NCBI RefSeq assembly: GCF_014192575.1
Contig: NZ_JACHYC010000004.1
Location: 186,001 to 250,000, forward strand
DNA length: 64,000 bases
Direction of reading: 5' to 3'
Source of the DNA: Variovorax sp. Sphag1AA
GTDB lineage: Bacteria; Pseudomonadota; Gammaproteobacteria; Burkholderiales; Burkholderiaceae_C
Shown here: positions 17,697 to 26,926 of the stretch, one piece after another
Position numbering within the stretch: the stretch's first letter is position 1
Layout of the letters: each line of letters opens with the position of its first letter
Translations under genes and position numbers: made by a program
Notes under the pieces: generated by a model
The model's input: the letters and a program-made list of their open reading frames with translations, nothing else
Told to the model about the DNA's origin: nothing
The model's database searches: none

Positions 17697-18952
17697 GCGG
17701 GCTTCGCCATCAGTGCCGGACGCGACTCGCGGATCGGCAGGTTGACGAGTGCCGCACCTGCAGCCAACGCAATGTCGATGTACCAGACGATGTCATAGCT
17801 GCCCGTGGCCTGGAACACATAGCCGCCCAAGAACGCGCCGAGGAAGCCGCCGATCTGGTGCGCGAGCATCACGATGCCGAACAGCATCGCCATGTTGGCC
17901 GGGCCGAACATCTTTGCGACCAGCCCTGCGGTCGGCGGAACGGTCGACAGGAAGGTCACCCCCATCACCGCGGCGAAGATCAGCATCACGGCCGGCGTCT
18001 TCGGGGCGAGCAGGAAGATCAGCACCGCAATTCCGCGCGCGGCATAGACTAGCGCAAGCAGTGACTTCATCCGCCACCGGCCGACCGCCCAGCCCATCAG
18101 GAGGCTGCCGACGATGTTGAACAGGCCGATCATGGCCAGCGCCCAGCCACCGATCTCAGGTGGAAGCCCGCAGGCCGCAACCACGCCGGGCAGGTGCGTC
18201 GCGAGGAAGGCGACATGAAAGCCGCACACGAGGAAGCCCAGGCTCAGGTAGCGGTAGCTCGGCGTGCCAATGGCCTGGCTGATCGCCTGGCGTGCGGTGA
18301 GCGGGCTCCCCCCTTTGGTCGCCGTCTGCGCGGCAAGCGCCTTCGAATTGCCCTTGAGCACGAAGACCGCGGGCAGTGCGACCAGGATCAACACGGCGAG
18401 CCATTGCATCGCACTGGCCCAACCGACGGTTGCCATCAGCCCGATGGCGATCGGCGCCATCGCGAACTGGCCGAAGGATCCACCCGCATTCACTACACCG
18501 GTCGCGAGGCCGCGCTTGTGCAAAGGCACCAGCCGCGTGGTCGCGGCCATCAGCACCGAGGGGCCGGCCATGCCCGCTCCGCCCGCTGCCAGCACGCCAA
18601 TCGCGAAGATGAGTCCGGCGGTCGTCGTCATCAGCGGCGTGATGAAGGTGCCGAGCGCCACCAGCAGCACGCCGATGAAGATCACGCGGCCTGTGCCGAT
18701 GCGGTCCGCGACCGCACCCGCGAAGGGCTGCGTCAGGCCCCACCAGAGCTGCCCGAATGCGAATGCAAGGCTGATGCTGCCAAGACCCAGCCCAGTCGAC
18801 GTATTGAGCGACGAAAGGAAGAGCCCCATCGTCTGCCGTACGCCCATCGTCAGCGCGAAAGTGCCAGCGGCGGCGAGGAGCACCAGCCAGATGGCATGGC
18901 TAGCTGCGGGAGGAGTCGCGCCGGGAGCGGCGGAAGCGGCGCGGTCAGTCAT
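17693..18952 (-). CDS. Major facilitator superfamily transporter
   Basis: This 419-aa protein has twelve predicted membrane helices. The inter-helix motif PFAGAVADRIGTGRVIFIG after helix 2 is a clear MFS motif A variant. The ATG at 18950-18952 lies within the end of marR (8-nt overlap), with AAGGAG ahead of it. Sequence and context (MarR upstream, MATE downstream) suggest efflux or uptake of a small organic compound. No substrate can be named. Confidence 0.9.
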   Translation of the reverse strand: MTDRAASAAPGATPPAASHAIWLVLLAAAGTFALTMGVRQTMGLFLSSLNTSTGLGLGSISLAFAFGQLWWGLTQPFAGAVADRIGTGRVIFIGVLLVALGTFITPLMTTTAGLIFAIGVLAAGGAGMAGPSVLMAATTRLVPLHKRGLATGVVNAGGSFGQFAMAPIAIGLMATVGWASAMQWLAVLILVALPAVFVLKGNSKALAAQTATKGGSPLTARQAISQAIGTPSYRYLSLGFLVCGFHVAFLATHLPGVVAACGLPPEIGGWALAMIGLFNIVGSLLMGWAVGRWRMKSLLALVYAARGIAVLIFLLAPKTPAVMLIFAAVMGVTFLSTVPPTAGLVAKMFGPANMAMLFGIVMLAHQIGGFLGAFLGGYVFQATGSYDIVWYIDIALAAGAALVNLPIRESRPALMAKPA

Positions 18953-19409
18953 CGAGTTCTCCTTCGTCGGTCTCGCCAGCGGTCTGCAGCACCGCGATGC
19001 TTTCGTCGATCAACACATGAAGCGCAAGCACGCGCTCCACACCGAGCAATTCGTTGAGCTTTTCCTGCGCGGTGCGCCAATGCCGTTGCGCCTCGCTGCG
19101 CTTCTTGCGGCCTTCGTCGGTGAGCTCGATGAAGCGGCTGCGCGCGTCGGGGCCCTCGCCTTGCACCAGCCAACCCGCCGCGATCATCGGCTTGAGGTTG
19201 CGCGTGAGGGTCGATGCATCGACACCCATGGCCTGCGCCAGGTCCACCGGACGGACCGGGCCCAGATGCAGCACGTGCGACAGCAGCGAGTACTGCGTGG
19301 TCTTGAGGCCGCTTCGGGCGACCTCGGCGTCATACAGCCGCCCCACTTGCCGCATCAGATGACGCAGCTTGAAGTTGGTGCAGCCCTGGGGCTTTGCGAT
19401 AGCATTCAT
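18945..19409 (-). CDS. MarR-family transcriptional regulator
   Basis: This 154-aa winged-helix dimeric repressor has its HTH at about residues 40-105 (VDLAQAMGVDASTLTRNLKPMIAAGWL) and its wing at DARSRFIELTDEGRKK. I chose the ATG at 19407-19409 (MNAIAKPQG). An ATG at 19433 would force translation through the 20-bp palindrome 19414-19433, which looks like its operator. Its stop overlaps the MFS start by 8 nt. It probably represses itself, the MFS/MATE/SDR genes and the divergent thioesterase gene, and releases DNA on binding a phenolic or other aromatic ligand, as is common in the family. Confidence 0.88.
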   Translation of the reverse strand: MNAIAKPQGCTNFKLRHLMRQVGRLYDAEVARSGLKTTQYSLLSHVLHLGPVRPVDLAQAMGVDASTLTRNLKPMIAAGWLVQGEGPDARSRFIELTDEGRKKRSEAQRHWRTAQEKLNELLGVERVLALHVLIDESIAVLQTAGETDEGELDD

Positions 19410-19413
19410 GCCG

Positions 19414-19433
19414 ATGATTGTAGCTACAATCAT
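19414..19433. promoter_or_regulatory. Perfect 20-bp palindrome, probable MarR operator
   Basis: The sequence centred on TTGTAGCTACAA is identical to its reverse complement over all 20 bases. It starts 5 nt upstream of the marR ATG and ends 28 nt before the thioesterase ATG, so one bound dimer could shut both divergent genes. MarR-family operators are typically palindromes of this size. Confidence 0.75.
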
Positions 19434-19461
19434 TGCATATGCAACTTTACGGGAATTGTCG

Positions 19462-19998
19462 ATGACACCAGCAGAACAACTCGCCTCCTGGATCGCCGAG
19501 GAAAAAACCGTCGCGGATCGACTCGACGCCGGCCCGGGCCCTGGGCTCGCGCGTCCGGACCAGATCGTCGGCAAGACCGGCCTTGAAATGATGCAGGCGA
19601 TGCTCCGTGCGGAAATCCCCTATGCCGCGATCGCGAAGACGCTGAATTTCCAGATCATCGAAGTCAGCCCCGGTCGCGCGGTGTTCCAGGGCAAGCCGCT
19701 GCCGGAGCACCTGAATCCGCTCGGCACCATCCATGGCGGCTGGTTCGCCACCCTGCTCGATTCGGCCCTCGGCTGCGCGGTCCACACCATGATGCCGGCC
19801 GGACGCGCCTACACCACGGCCGAATTGGGCGTGAACCTCGTCAAGGCGCTGACCCCCAAGGTCGAACGCGTGCGCGCCGAAGGCAAGGTGATCCATTGCG
19901 GCCGCCAGCTCGCGACCGCCGAAGCGCGCCTGGTCGGCCCGGACGGCACGCTCTACGCCCACGCCACTACGACCTGCCTGGTGTTCGAGATGCGCTGA
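19462..19998 (+). CDS. PaaI-type hotdog-fold thioesterase
   Basis: This 178-aa cytosolic acyl-CoA thioesterase has a single hotdog domain over about residues 45-175. The family signature is LGTIHGGWFATLLDSALGCAV, with the active-site Asp/Ser region in DSALG. GGGA lies 8 nt before the ATG at 19462, and the frame open upstream to 19369 crosses the marR operator. Divergent from marR and sharing its palindrome, it may hydrolyse aromatic or aliphatic acyl-CoA linked to the MarR ligand. The actual substrate is unknown. Confidence 0.85.
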   Translation: MTPAEQLASWIAEEKTVADRLDAGPGPGLARPDQIVGKTGLEMMQAMLRAEIPYAAIAKTLNFQIIEVSPGRAVFQGKPLPEHLNPLGTIHGGWFATLLDSALGCAVHTMMPAGRAYTTAELGVNLVKALTPKVERVRAEGKVIHCGRQLATAEARLVGPDGTLYAHATTTCLVFEMR

Positions 19999-20046
19999 CG
20001 GCGTAGGTGGCGGGGGAGCGCGACAATCGCCGATCGACAACATCTG

Positions 20047-20472
20047 ATGGCGACCCACGAAATGCGAATCCTCCACACCATGCTGCGCGTCGGCAATCTG
20101 CAGCGCTCGATCGACTTCTACACGCAGGTGCTCGGCATGCAGTTGCTGCGCACGTCGGAGAACCCCGAATACAAGTACAGCCTCGCCTTCGTCGGCTACG
20201 AGGGCAACCCGGCACAGGCCGAGATCGAGCTGACCTACAACTGGGGCACCGAAAGCTACGAACTGGGCACGGCTTACGGCCACATCGCGCTCGGCGTGCC
20301 CGATGCGTATGCGGCCTGCGACAAGATCAAGGCCGCGGGTGGCAATGTCACGCGCGAAGCCGGGCCGGTGAAGGGTGGCACGACCGTGATCGCGTTCGTG
20401 ACCGATCCGGATGGTTACAAGATCGAACTCATCCAGCGCGCAGAAAGCGCTGCCGGCGCAGGCCTGCGCTGA
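20047..20472 (+). CDS. gloA: Lactoylglutathione lyase (glyoxalase I)
   Basis: This 141-aa metalloenzyme converts the methylglyoxal-glutathione hemithioacetal to S-lactoylglutathione. It is very close to E. coli GloA apart from a 5-residue N-terminal extension. Metal ligands are all present at H10, E61, H79 and E127 in [19 protein letters not shown] and KIELIQ. The gene stands alone between the thioesterase and the convergent HAD gene. GACAAT about 16 nt upstream of the ATG could be its -10 box. Confidence 0.95.
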   Translation: MATHEMRILHTMLRVGNLQRSIDFYTQVLGMQLLRTSENPEYKYSLAFVGYEGNPAQAEIELTYNWGTESYELGTAYGHIALGVPDAYAACDKIKAAGGNVTREAGPVKGGTTVIAFVTDPDGYKIELIQRAESAAGAGLR

Positions 20473-20484
20473 TTCCCGCCGCGC

Positions 20485-21213
20485 TCAGCAGCCGAGCAGA
20501 TCCGCGAGATGCTCGATGCTGCGCGCGTGCAGGTTGTTGTCCGGCTCCGGCGAGACGTCCTTCGGCCGGGCCGGGCCGAACTCCAGAGGCCGTTCGATGT
20601 AGCCGGTGCGCAGCCCGCAAGTGCGCGCGGCCGCAAGGTCGTCGTGATGCGCCGCGGCGAGCATCACCTGCCCCGGTGACACATCGAACACCGCCGCCAC
20701 ACCTAGATAGGTGCGCGGGTCCGGCTTGTAGGCCTTGAAGACCTCGGCCGACAGCACGCAATCCCAAGGCAGGCCGGCGTTCTTGGCCATTTCGGTCAGA
20801 AGGCCGATGTTGCCGTTCGAGAGCGAGCAGATGATGTACTTGCGCTTGAGCCGGGCAAGCCCCGCAACCGAATCCGGCCACGCGGGAAGCCGGTGCCAGG
20901 CCTTGTTGAGCTCGCGCTTGCGATCCGAATCGAGGTCTTCGACGCCGAAATCGCGCAGCACGCTGCCGAGGATGCCCATGTGCAGCTCGTCGAGCAGCGT
21001 GAAGCCGCCCTCGCCTGCTGCAAGGCGTTCCATGACGCCCTTCATCGCCGGCTGGTAGCCCGCCCGCCATGCCAGAGCGAATGCCCCGCCATCGATACCC
21101 GGCAGGATGCGCTCGGCCTCGGCAGCGATGCCCGAGTACCAGTCGACCACGGTGCCAAAGACGTCGAAGGCGATGACCTTCAGGTCACTCGCGTCGAAGG
21201 TCGCTTCGCTCAT
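20485..21213 (-). CDS. HAD-superfamily hydrolase, haloacid dehalogenase type II
   Basis: This 242-aa protein has the nucleophile motif AFDVFGTVVD (D17), the conserved Ser in SLSNGN, the Lys in FKAYKPD and an acidic loop AAAHHDDLAAA. The pattern matches L-2-haloacid dehalogenase-like (type II) enzymes, which displace halide from short 2-haloacids with inversion. The ATG at 21211-21213 overlaps the eda stop by 4 nt, so it is the third gene of the edd-eda operon. In that position it could equally be a sugar-phosphate or metabolite phosphatase; the dehalogenase label is a family name only. Confidence 0.8.
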   Translation of the reverse strand: MSEATFDASDLKVIAFDVFGTVVDWYSGIAAEAERILPGIDGGAFALAWRAGYQPAMKGVMERLAAGEGGFTLLDELHMGILGSVLRDFGVEDLDSDRKRELNKAWHRLPAWPDSVAGLARLKRKYIICSLSNGNIGLLTEMAKNAGLPWDCVLSAEVFKAYKPDPRTYLGVAAVFDVSPGQVMLAAAHHDDLAAARTCGLRTGYIERPLEFGPARPKDVSPEPDNNLHARSIEHLADLLGC

Positions 21214-21845
21214 CGCGCGAGCTGGCTCGCTTCTCGGGCGAGCGCCTCGATGCGCGACCAGTCGCCGGCAGCGATCGCATCGGTCGGAACGATCCACGAA
21301 CCGCCGACACACGCCACATTCGACAGGGCAAGAAACTCAGGTGCATTGCCCGCATGAACGCCGCCAGTCGGGCAGAACTTCACATCGCCGAACGGCCCCT
21401 GCCATGCCTTGAGCATCGCGAGCCCGCCGGCCTGCACCGCCGGGAAGAACTTGAGTTCTGTGAAGCCGTCTTCCTGGGCCATCATGATTTCGCTGCCCGT
21501 CGCGACGCCGGGCAGCAGCGGCAGGCCCAGGTCGTGGCATGCCTTGCCGACTGCGCGCGTGTAGCCCGGGCTCACGCCGAACTTCGCGCCCGCGAGCGCC
21601 GAGGCCTGTGCGTCGGCCGCGCTGCGGATCGTGCCCGCGCCAGCCACTGCTTCGGGCACTTCTTTCGAAATGGCTTCGATGCACTCGAGCGCTTCGCGCG
21701 TGCGCAGCGTCACTTCGAGCATGCGGATCCCGCCCGCCACGAGTGCGCGTGCCAACGGCACCGCGTCCTTCACGTCATGCAAAACGATCACGGGGATCAC
21801 CGGTGCATCGCGCATCACGTCGAGCGCGGTCAAATTCACAGCCAT
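21210..21845 (-). CDS. eda: KDPG aldolase / 4-hydroxy-2-oxoglutarate aldolase
   Basis: This 211-aa class I aldolase of the Entner-Doudoroff pathway splits 2-keto-3-deoxy-6-phosphogluconate into pyruvate and glyceraldehyde-3-phosphate. The Schiff-base Lys is K132 in TELKFFPA, the catalytic Glu is in EVTLRT, and GAGTIR and PTGGV bind phosphate and substrate. Its ATG lies 10 nt inside the 3' end of edd, showing tight coupling. Confidence 0.95.
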   Translation of the reverse strand: MAVNLTALDVMRDAPVIPVIVLHDVKDAVPLARALVAGGIRMLEVTLRTREALECIEAISKEVPEAVAGAGTIRSAADAQASALAGAKFGVSPGYTRAVGKACHDLGLPLLPGVATGSEIMMAQEDGFTELKFFPAVQAGGLAMLKAWQGPFGDVKFCPTGGVHAGNAPEFLALSNVACVGGSWIVPTDAIAAGDWSRIEALAREASQLAR

Positions 21846-23674
21846 GTGCAGGCTCCTTCTTCTGCTGTCAATGCATTGCGGCGCATGCCGGCGAACAGTT
21901 CACGGCCCAGGCCGTGACCGTTCGCGGTGCGCTGTTCTTCGGGTTGCTTTGCGACTTCGCGCTGTGCCCACTCGTCATCGGGCACCAGCACGGCGAGTGT
22001 GCCGGCAATCGAATCGAGGCGGATCAGGTCGCCGTCGCGCACCTTGGCCAGCGGCCCGCCCGCGGCGGCTTCGGGCGACACGTGGATCGCGGCGGGCACC
22101 TTGCCCGAGGCGCCGCTCATTCGGCCATCGGTCACGAGCGCCACGCGGAAGCCCTTGCCCTGCAACACCGAAAGCGGCGGCGTCAATTTGTGCAGCTCCG
22201 GCATGCCGTTGGCTTGCGGCCCCTGCCAGCGCACGACGCACACCACGTCGCGCTGGAGTTCGCCGGCCTTGAAGGCATCCTGCAGTTCGCCTTGCGAATC
22301 AAAGACGCGGGCCGGCGCCTCGATCACATGCCGGTCATCCGGCACTGAAGACACCTTAATCACGCTCCGGCCAAGATTGCCGACCAGCACCTTGAGCCCG
22401 CCGGTCGCGCTGAACGGCGATGCGGCCGGACGCGCAACTGCATCGTTCTTGGTCGGCGCCGCGACATGCCACGCCAGCGCGTGCTCGTCGGATGGCGTGG
22501 CGGCGAGCGTGGGGATGTTCGCGAACTCGCGGATTCCGCCGGCGCGCACCGTCTGCACGTCGGCGTGCATCAGCCCGGAGTCGAGCAGTTCACCGATCAC
22601 GAAGCCGGGACCGCCCGCGGCCTGGAACTCGTTGACGTCGGCCGTTCCGTTCGGATAGACCCGCGTGAGCAGCGGCACGACCTCCGACAGTTCCGAGAAG
22701 TCGTTCCAGTCGATCAGGATGCCCGCTGCCCGCGCGACTGCCACCCAATGGATCAGGTGATTGGTCGACCCACCGGTGGCAAGCAGGGCCGCCATCGCGT
22801 TGACGATCACGCGCTCGTCGACCATTTCACCGATCGGCGGCACCGCATACGCCTTGTCGGAAGCCCGCCCGAGCACGGTACGCACCGCCTCGCGGGTGAG
22901 CGCTTCGCGCATCGAATCACCGGGCTGGATGAACGCGGTGCCGGGCACATGCAGGCCCATCGCTTCGAGCAGCATCTGGTTGCTGTTCGCGGTGCCGTAG
23001 AAGGTGCAGGTGCCCTGTGCGTGGTAGGCCTGCATCTCCGCATCGAGCAGGCCTTGCCTGCCCACCAGCCCCTGTGCGGCCTGTTCGCGAACCTTGGCCT
23101 TCGCACTGTTCGAGAGGCCTGAAGGCATCGGCCCCGCGGGTACGAAGACCATCGGCAGATGACCGAAGTGCAGCGCACCGATCAGCAGGCCCGGCACGAT
23201 CTTGTCGCAGACGCCGAGCAGCAGCGCGGCATCGAACATGTCGTGCGTGAGCGCCACGGCGGTCCCCATCGCGATCACATCGCGGCTGAAGAGGCTGAGC
23301 TCCATGCCAGGGGTGCCCTGCGTGACGCCATCGCACATCGCGGGAACGCCACCGGCCACCTGCGCTGTCGCCGCATACCGCCGCGCCTCGTGCTTGACGA
23401 TGTCCGGATAGCCCTGGAACGGCGCATGGGCCGAGAGCATGTCGTTGTAGGCGGTGACCACGCCGATGTTCGGCGCACGTTCGGTCACTACCTTGAGTTT
23501 GTCGTTGGCCGGAATCCCGGCCACGGCATGCGCGACGTTGGCGCAGCCCATGCGATCGGAGCCGCGTTCGCGGTGTCGGATCTCGGAGAGACGCTGGAGG
23601 TAGGCACTGCGCAGCGTTCGGCTGCGCTCGCGGATGCGGTCGGTGACATCGCGGACTGTGGGGTGTGTAGTCAT
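21836..23674 (-). CDS. edd: 6-phosphogluconate dehydratase
   Basis: This 612-aa iron-sulfur enzyme of the IlvD/Edd family dehydrates 6-phosphogluconate to KDPG. It carries Edd-type motifs: [11 protein letters not shown] near residue 44, [21 protein letters not shown] and [14 protein letters not shown], whose cysteines serve the Fe-S cluster, and a C-terminal [19 protein letters not shown]. The ATG at 23672-23674 ([10 protein letters not shown]) is at the usual Edd start; 29 upstream codons in frame would run into the terminator region. With eda it gives a complete lower Entner-Doudoroff branch. Confidence 0.95.
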   Translation of the reverse strand: MTTHPTVRDVTDRIRERSRTLRSAYLQRLSEIRHRERGSDRMGCANVAHAVAGIPANDKLKVVTERAPNIGVVTAYNDMLSAHAPFQGYPDIVKHEARRYAATAQVAGGVPAMCDGVTQGTPGMELSLFSRDVIAMGTAVALTHDMFDAALLLGVCDKIVPGLLIGALHFGHLPMVFVPAGPMPSGLSNSAKAKVREQAAQGLVGRQGLLDAEMQAYHAQGTCTFYGTANSNQMLLEAMGLHVPGTAFIQPGDSMREALTREAVRTVLGRASDKAYAVPPIGEMVDERVIVNAMAALLATGGSTNHLIHWVAVARAAGILIDWNDFSELSEVVPLLTRVYPNGTADVNEFQAAGGPGFVIGELLDSGLMHADVQTVRAGGIREFANIPTLAATPSDEHALAWHVAAPTKNDAVARPAASPFSATGGLKVLVGNLGRSVIKVSSVPDDRHVIEAPARVFDSQGELQDAFKAGELQRDVVCVVRWQGPQANGMPELHKLTPPLSVLQGKGFRVALVTDGRMSGASGKVPAAIHVSPEAAAGGPLAKVRDGDLIRLDSIAGTLAVLVPDDEWAQREVAKQPEEQRTANGHGLGRELFAGMRRNALTAEEGACTWL

Positions 23675-23746
23675 GGGATATGTCGCACTGCCGTTGAGCC
23701 GCCAGGTAGTGACGGTCTCACTCGCGCATGGTATCAAGCCAGAATG

Positions 23747-23771
23747 AAAAAGCCCCGTCATGCGGGGCTTT
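23747..23771 (-). terminator. Rho-independent terminator of the OmpA-like gene
   Basis: AAAGCCCCG-TCATG-CGGGGCTTT is a perfect 9-bp hairpin with a 5-nt loop. On the minus strand it is followed by a run of T (complement of AAAAA at 23747-23751), fitting termination of the gene ending at 23802. It may also insulate the edd promoter. Confidence 0.85.
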
Positions 23772-23801
23772 GTTCACGTCGCCACTGGGGCAAAGGCGAA
23801 G

Positions 23802-24341
23802 TCAATCGATGAGCTTGACCTCGACGCGCCGCGCCTCGGCGTTGTTCCCGCTGCCGGTAGTGACCGCGGGGCGCTCCATCTGGACCTTGTCGACCGGGCA
23901 ACCAAGGCCGACGAGCACGTCGCGCACCATTTGGGCGCGCTTCTTGGCAAGCTCGTCGTTGAGCGCCGGATCGCCGGTGGTGTCGTGGAAGCCGGACACC
24001 AGCGCCTTCTTGCCGCCTTCGACGCCCTTGAGCACGATAGCGAGCGCCTCGGCGGCGCCGGGCGCGATGTCCGCGCTCGCGGTGGCGAAGTAGAAATTCA
24101 CCACGCCGCCCGCGACGCGGATGCTTGCTCCGTCGGGGATCACGACCGTCACGGTCTCGGTCACGACCGCCACGGTCGTCGCCGGTGCCGTTGCGGCAAC
24201 GGGCTGCGCCGGAACAGCCGCGTTGTGGCTCTTGAAATAGAGCACGATGCCGATGACAAACAGAATCACCAGCGCAATCAGGCCAAGCAGGAAGGCAAGG
24301 ACGAAATTCTGTTGGCTGTCGTCGTCACTGGTCGCAGACAT
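23802..24341 (-). CDS. OmpA C-domain protein with N-terminal membrane anchor
   Basis: The 179-aa protein has one TM helix (about residues 12-36), an Ala/Pro/Thr linker, and an OmpA-like peptidoglycan-binding domain (about 75-179). The core motifs are VNFYFATASADIAPGA and the degenerate GFHDTTGDPALNDELAKKRAQMV. It probably sits in the inner membrane with the domain in the periplasm, contacting the cell wall. GGAG is spaced 8 nt before the ATG at 24339-24341. It is a single-gene unit with its own terminator. Confidence 0.85.
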   Translation of the reverse strand: MSATSDDDSQQNFVLAFLLGLIALVILFVIGIVLYFKSHNAAVPAQPVAATAPATTVAVVTETVTVVIPDGASIRVAGGVVNFYFATASADIAPGAAEALAIVLKGVEGGKKALVSGFHDTTGDPALNDELAKKRAQMVRDVLVGLGCPVDKVQMERPAVTTGSGNNAEARRVEVKLID

Positions 24342-24383
24342 GGGCGGATCTCCGTAGTTGAGGGGTCGGTAAATAATGGTGCG

Positions 24384-25106
24384 GTGAACCATGACCGCGA
24401 AATTGTAGGTGCGGCCCCCGAGCCGCCGAAAGGTGATCCGGGCCCTCCCGGGCTCGATCCGCTGCCCAAGCCCCTGCGCGATCCCAAACCGATGCTTGAT
24501 CGTGTGATCGAGGAATGGGGCGGTCACCAGGACCTGTGGCTCTTCGGCTACGGCTCGCTGATCTGGCGACCCGAGTTCGGCTTCATCGAGCGACACCCGG
24601 CGCGGGTGCACGGCTGGCATCGTGCCCTCAAGATGTGGAGCCGGGTCAATCGCGGAACGGTCGAGAACCCGGGCCTCGTCTTCGGACTGCTGTCGGGCGG
24701 CAGCTGTCGCGGCATGGTCTTCCGCGTGCCGGCTGCAGACGGACTCGAGACGCTAGGCCGCCTCTGGCTGCGCGAGATGCCCACCGGCGTCTACGACCCG
24801 CGCTGGCTCGAATGCAACACACCGCATTCGAAGGTGAAGGCGCTGGCCTTCACGCTCTCGCGCCACAGCCCCAACTTCACCGGCGAGCTCAGCGACGAGC
24901 GCTATCGCCACATCTTCGCAAGCGCAGTCGGGCGCTACGGCAGTTCGCTCGACTATGCGCAGCAGACCTTGCTGGAGCTCAAGCGCCACTCGATCCACGA
25001 CGCAGCGCTGTCGCGGCTCGTCAAGCTGGCCGAAATCCGTTTGTCGGCCGAGGCCGATGGCGGAAAACCGCCGTCTTCGCTATACCCTCCCGAATCTCGA
25101 ACCTGA
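24384..25106 (+). CDS. Glutathione-specific gamma-glutamylcyclotransferase (ChaC-like)
   Basis: This cytosolic enzyme of the ChaC family cleaves glutathione to 5-oxoproline and Cys-Gly. The signature WLFGYGSLIWRPEF and the later LWLREMPTGVYDPRWL match ChaC; the substrate loop Gly-Tyr-Gly-Ser-Leu is intact. The start is uncertain. I give the GTG at 24384 (240 aa), because the Pro-rich stretch before the core is open and looks translated; an ATG at 24492 would give 204 aa. An ATG at 24391 is out of frame. It is followed 20 nt later by the SodC-like gene, a plausible redox pairing. Confidence 0.8.
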   Translation: MNHDREIVGAAPEPPKGDPGPPGLDPLPKPLRDPKPMLDRVIEEWGGHQDLWLFGYGSLIWRPEFGFIERHPARVHGWHRALKMWSRVNRGTVENPGLVFGLLSGGSCRGMVFRVPAADGLETLGRLWLREMPTGVYDPRWLECNTPHSKVKALAFTLSRHSPNFTGELSDERYRHIFASAVGRYGSSLDYAQQTLLELKRHSIHDAALSRLVKLAEIRLSAEADGGKPPSSLYPPESRT

Positions 25107-25126
25107 TCAACATTCAAGGAGTTCAC

Positions 25127-25663
25127 ATGCCCCGTCGAATCATCGCCCTCGCCGCCACCCTCGCCGCTGCTGCCACGCTGGCCGCCTGCGGCACCATGGG
25201 CCAAGGCGCGGGAGCCACGGCCACCCTCGCACCGACCGGGGCGATCTCGCCGAATCCGACCATGGGCAAGGTGACCTTCACGCCGCTCGAGCATGGCGTA
25301 CGCGTGTCCGGCGAAGTCCGCGGGCTCCCACCGGGAACGGAACACGGCTTCCACATCCACGAAAAGGGCGACTGCGGGGACAACGGCAATGCCTCTGGCG
25401 GCCACTTCAACCCCGCTGGTGGCACGCATGGCAAGTTCGCGGCACCGGGCAGCCATGCCGGCGAGCTGCCGAGCCTCGTGGCCGACGCCGGTGGCGTGGC
25501 GAAGTTCAGCGTCGAGGTGCACGCCATTTCCCTGACGGAAGGCGCCGCCAACAATGTGGTCGGCCGTGCGGTCGTGGTGCATCGCGACCGCGACGACTTC
25601 ACCACGCAGCCCGCCGGCAACTCCGGCCCGCGCGTCGCCTGTGGCGTGATCACCCGCGGCTGA
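25127..25663 (+). CDS. sodC: Cu/Zn superoxide dismutase-like lipoprotein
   Basis: This 178-aa exported protein has a lipobox LAAC with C21 as the lipidated residue, so it is probably anchored in the envelope. Copper ligands are H76, H78, H93 and H152, zinc ligands H93, H101 and H110, the disulfide pair C83-C172 and the active-site Arg R169. The fourth zinc ligand, Asp in characterised enzymes (GDLP), is Glu here (E113 in HAGELP). Zinc affinity or activity may differ. AAGGAG precedes the ATG at 25127. Its end overlaps the convergent NTP-transferase gene by 14 nt. Confidence 0.85.
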   Translation: MPRRIIALAATLAAAATLAACGTMGQGAGATATLAPTGAISPNPTMGKVTFTPLEHGVRVSGEVRGLPPGTEHGFHIHEKGDCGDNGNASGGHFNPAGGTHGKFAAPGSHAGELPSLVADAGGVAKFSVEVHAISLTEGAANNVVGRAVVVHRDRDDFTTQPAGNSGPRVACGVITRG

Positions 25664-26228
25664 GTCGCTCCTGCAGCAGCGCTTCGGCGCGGGCCAGTTC
25701 TTCGGGTGTGTCGATGTCGGTGACGATACCGACGTCGTCAAGCTCAAGTTCGGCTACCTGCCCCGCCTCGCGCAAAGCGCGCAGCACCGGCGCCGCACCC
25801 AGGTTGCCCGACAGGGCTGCAAGCCGGGGTCCGCATGGCGCCGCGAAGCCGACTGGATGGCCGCGCGTGCCGCGATAGCTCGGCTGCGCCGCCTGCACTT
25901 CGCCCTGCAATGCATGCGCCACGGCCTGCAGTGTCGAGGACTGGACCAGCGGCAGGTCGGCCGGAAGAATCAGCCAGCCCTGCGCATCAGCCGTTGCCCG
26001 CACGGCAGCGGCGATCGAATCGCCCATGCCCGGATGCCCGACGTCTTCCAGATGCCACGGAAGTCCGCTCGCACTCACTGCGGCCAGCGTGTGCTCCAGC
26101 ACCGTCGCGCCGACCAGCGGCGCGTGCAGTTTGTGCCCAGCGCCGCCCGCAGCCTTGAACCGCTCCCCACGGCCCGATGCAAGGACGATGACGATCGGAA
26201 GCCCGGACGACGGTGATGCGGCATTCAT
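25650..26228 (-). CDS. MobA/MocA-like NTP transferase
   Basis: This 192-aa nucleotidyltransferase has the G-loop [12 protein letters not shown] near residues 14-25, LPADLPLV (metal-binding Asp) and a C-terminal [10 protein letters not shown], typical of MobA/MocA enzymes. Those use CTP or GTP to modify the molybdenum cofactor. No Mo-enzyme or cofactor gene is visible nearby, so the cofactor role is a family inference. The start is the ATG at 26226-26228, divergent from pdxH. Confidence 0.78.
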   Translation of the reverse strand: MNAASPSSGLPIVIVLASGRGERFKAAGGAGHKLHAPLVGATVLEHTLAAVSASGLPWHLEDVGHPGMGDSIAAAVRATADAQGWLILPADLPLVQSSTLQAVAHALQGEVQAAQPSYRGTRGHPVGFAAPCGPRLAALSGNLGAAPVLRALREAGQVAELELDDVGIVTDIDTPEELARAEALLQERLSRG

Positions 26229-26269
26229 GCGCCGAAGTATCTTCGCTTTGCATGCGCAACAATGGCGCC

Positions 26270-26920
26270 ATGATGAGCTCCCCCAACGAAGCACTGGCCG
26301 CACTCCGCAAAAGCTACGAGCGCGCCGAACTCGACGAAACAAGCAGCGCGGAAGACCCGCTGAAGCAATTCGAGCGCTGGCTGGCCGAAGCCATCGACGC
26401 CAAGCTGCCCGAGCCGAATGCGATGACGCTCGCCACCGTCGGCGGTGACCTCCGTCCGTCGACGCGCATCGTTCTCATCAAGGGCTACGACGAGCGCGGC
26501 ATCGTCTGGTACACCAACTACCAGAGCCGCAAGGGGCAGGATCTCGCCGGCAATCCGTTCGCAGCGCTGCAGTTCCATTGGGTCGAGCTCGAACGCGTGG
26601 TGCGCATCGAAGGCCGCGTCGAGAGGGTCAGTGACGCCGAGAGCGACGCCTACTTCGCGAGCCGGCCCCTCGATTCGCGCATTGGCGCCTGGGCCAGCCC
26701 GCAGAGCGAGGTCATCAGCGGCCGCGATGTGCTGGTGAAGAACGCGGCCATCCATGCCGCGAAGCATCTGCTCTCGCCCCCGCGTCCGCCTCACTGGGGT
26801 GGCTTCCGCCTCGTGCCCGATCGCTGGGAGTTCTGGCAGGGCCGCAAGAGCCGGCTGCACGACCGGTTGCGCTATCGGCTCGAAGCCGGCGACTGGCTAC
26901 GGGAACGCCTCGCGCCCTGA
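26270..26920 (+). CDS. pdxH: Pyridoxamine 5'-phosphate oxidase
   Basis: This 216-aa FMN enzyme oxidises PNP/PMP to pyridoxal 5'-phosphate. Its length matches E. coli PdxH, and key motifs are [20 protein letters not shown] (FMN and substrate region), [27 protein letters not shown] and the C-terminal [23 protein letters not shown]. The start is one of two tandem ATGs at 26270 and 26273. No Shine-Dalgarno is visible, and the message may be nearly leaderless. Confidence 0.93.
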   Translation: MMSSPNEALAALRKSYERAELDETSSAEDPLKQFERWLAEAIDAKLPEPNAMTLATVGGDLRPSTRIVLIKGYDERGIVWYTNYQSRKGQDLAGNPFAALQFHWVELERVVRIEGRVERVSDAESDAYFASRPLDSRIGAWASPQSEVISGRDVLVKNAAIHAAKHLLSPPRPPHWGGFRLVPDRWEFWQGRKSRLHDRLRYRLEAGDWLRERLAP

Positions 26921-26926
26921 GGCCGC

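Noticed and set aside
15741..17798. Very long plus-strand open frame
   Set aside because: It is antisense to the SDR and MATE genes and is rich in Arg, Gln and His, the usual product of GC-rich antisense reading.
24391..24393. ATG as start of the ChaC-like gene
   Set aside because: It is out of frame with the conserved FGYGSLIW core.
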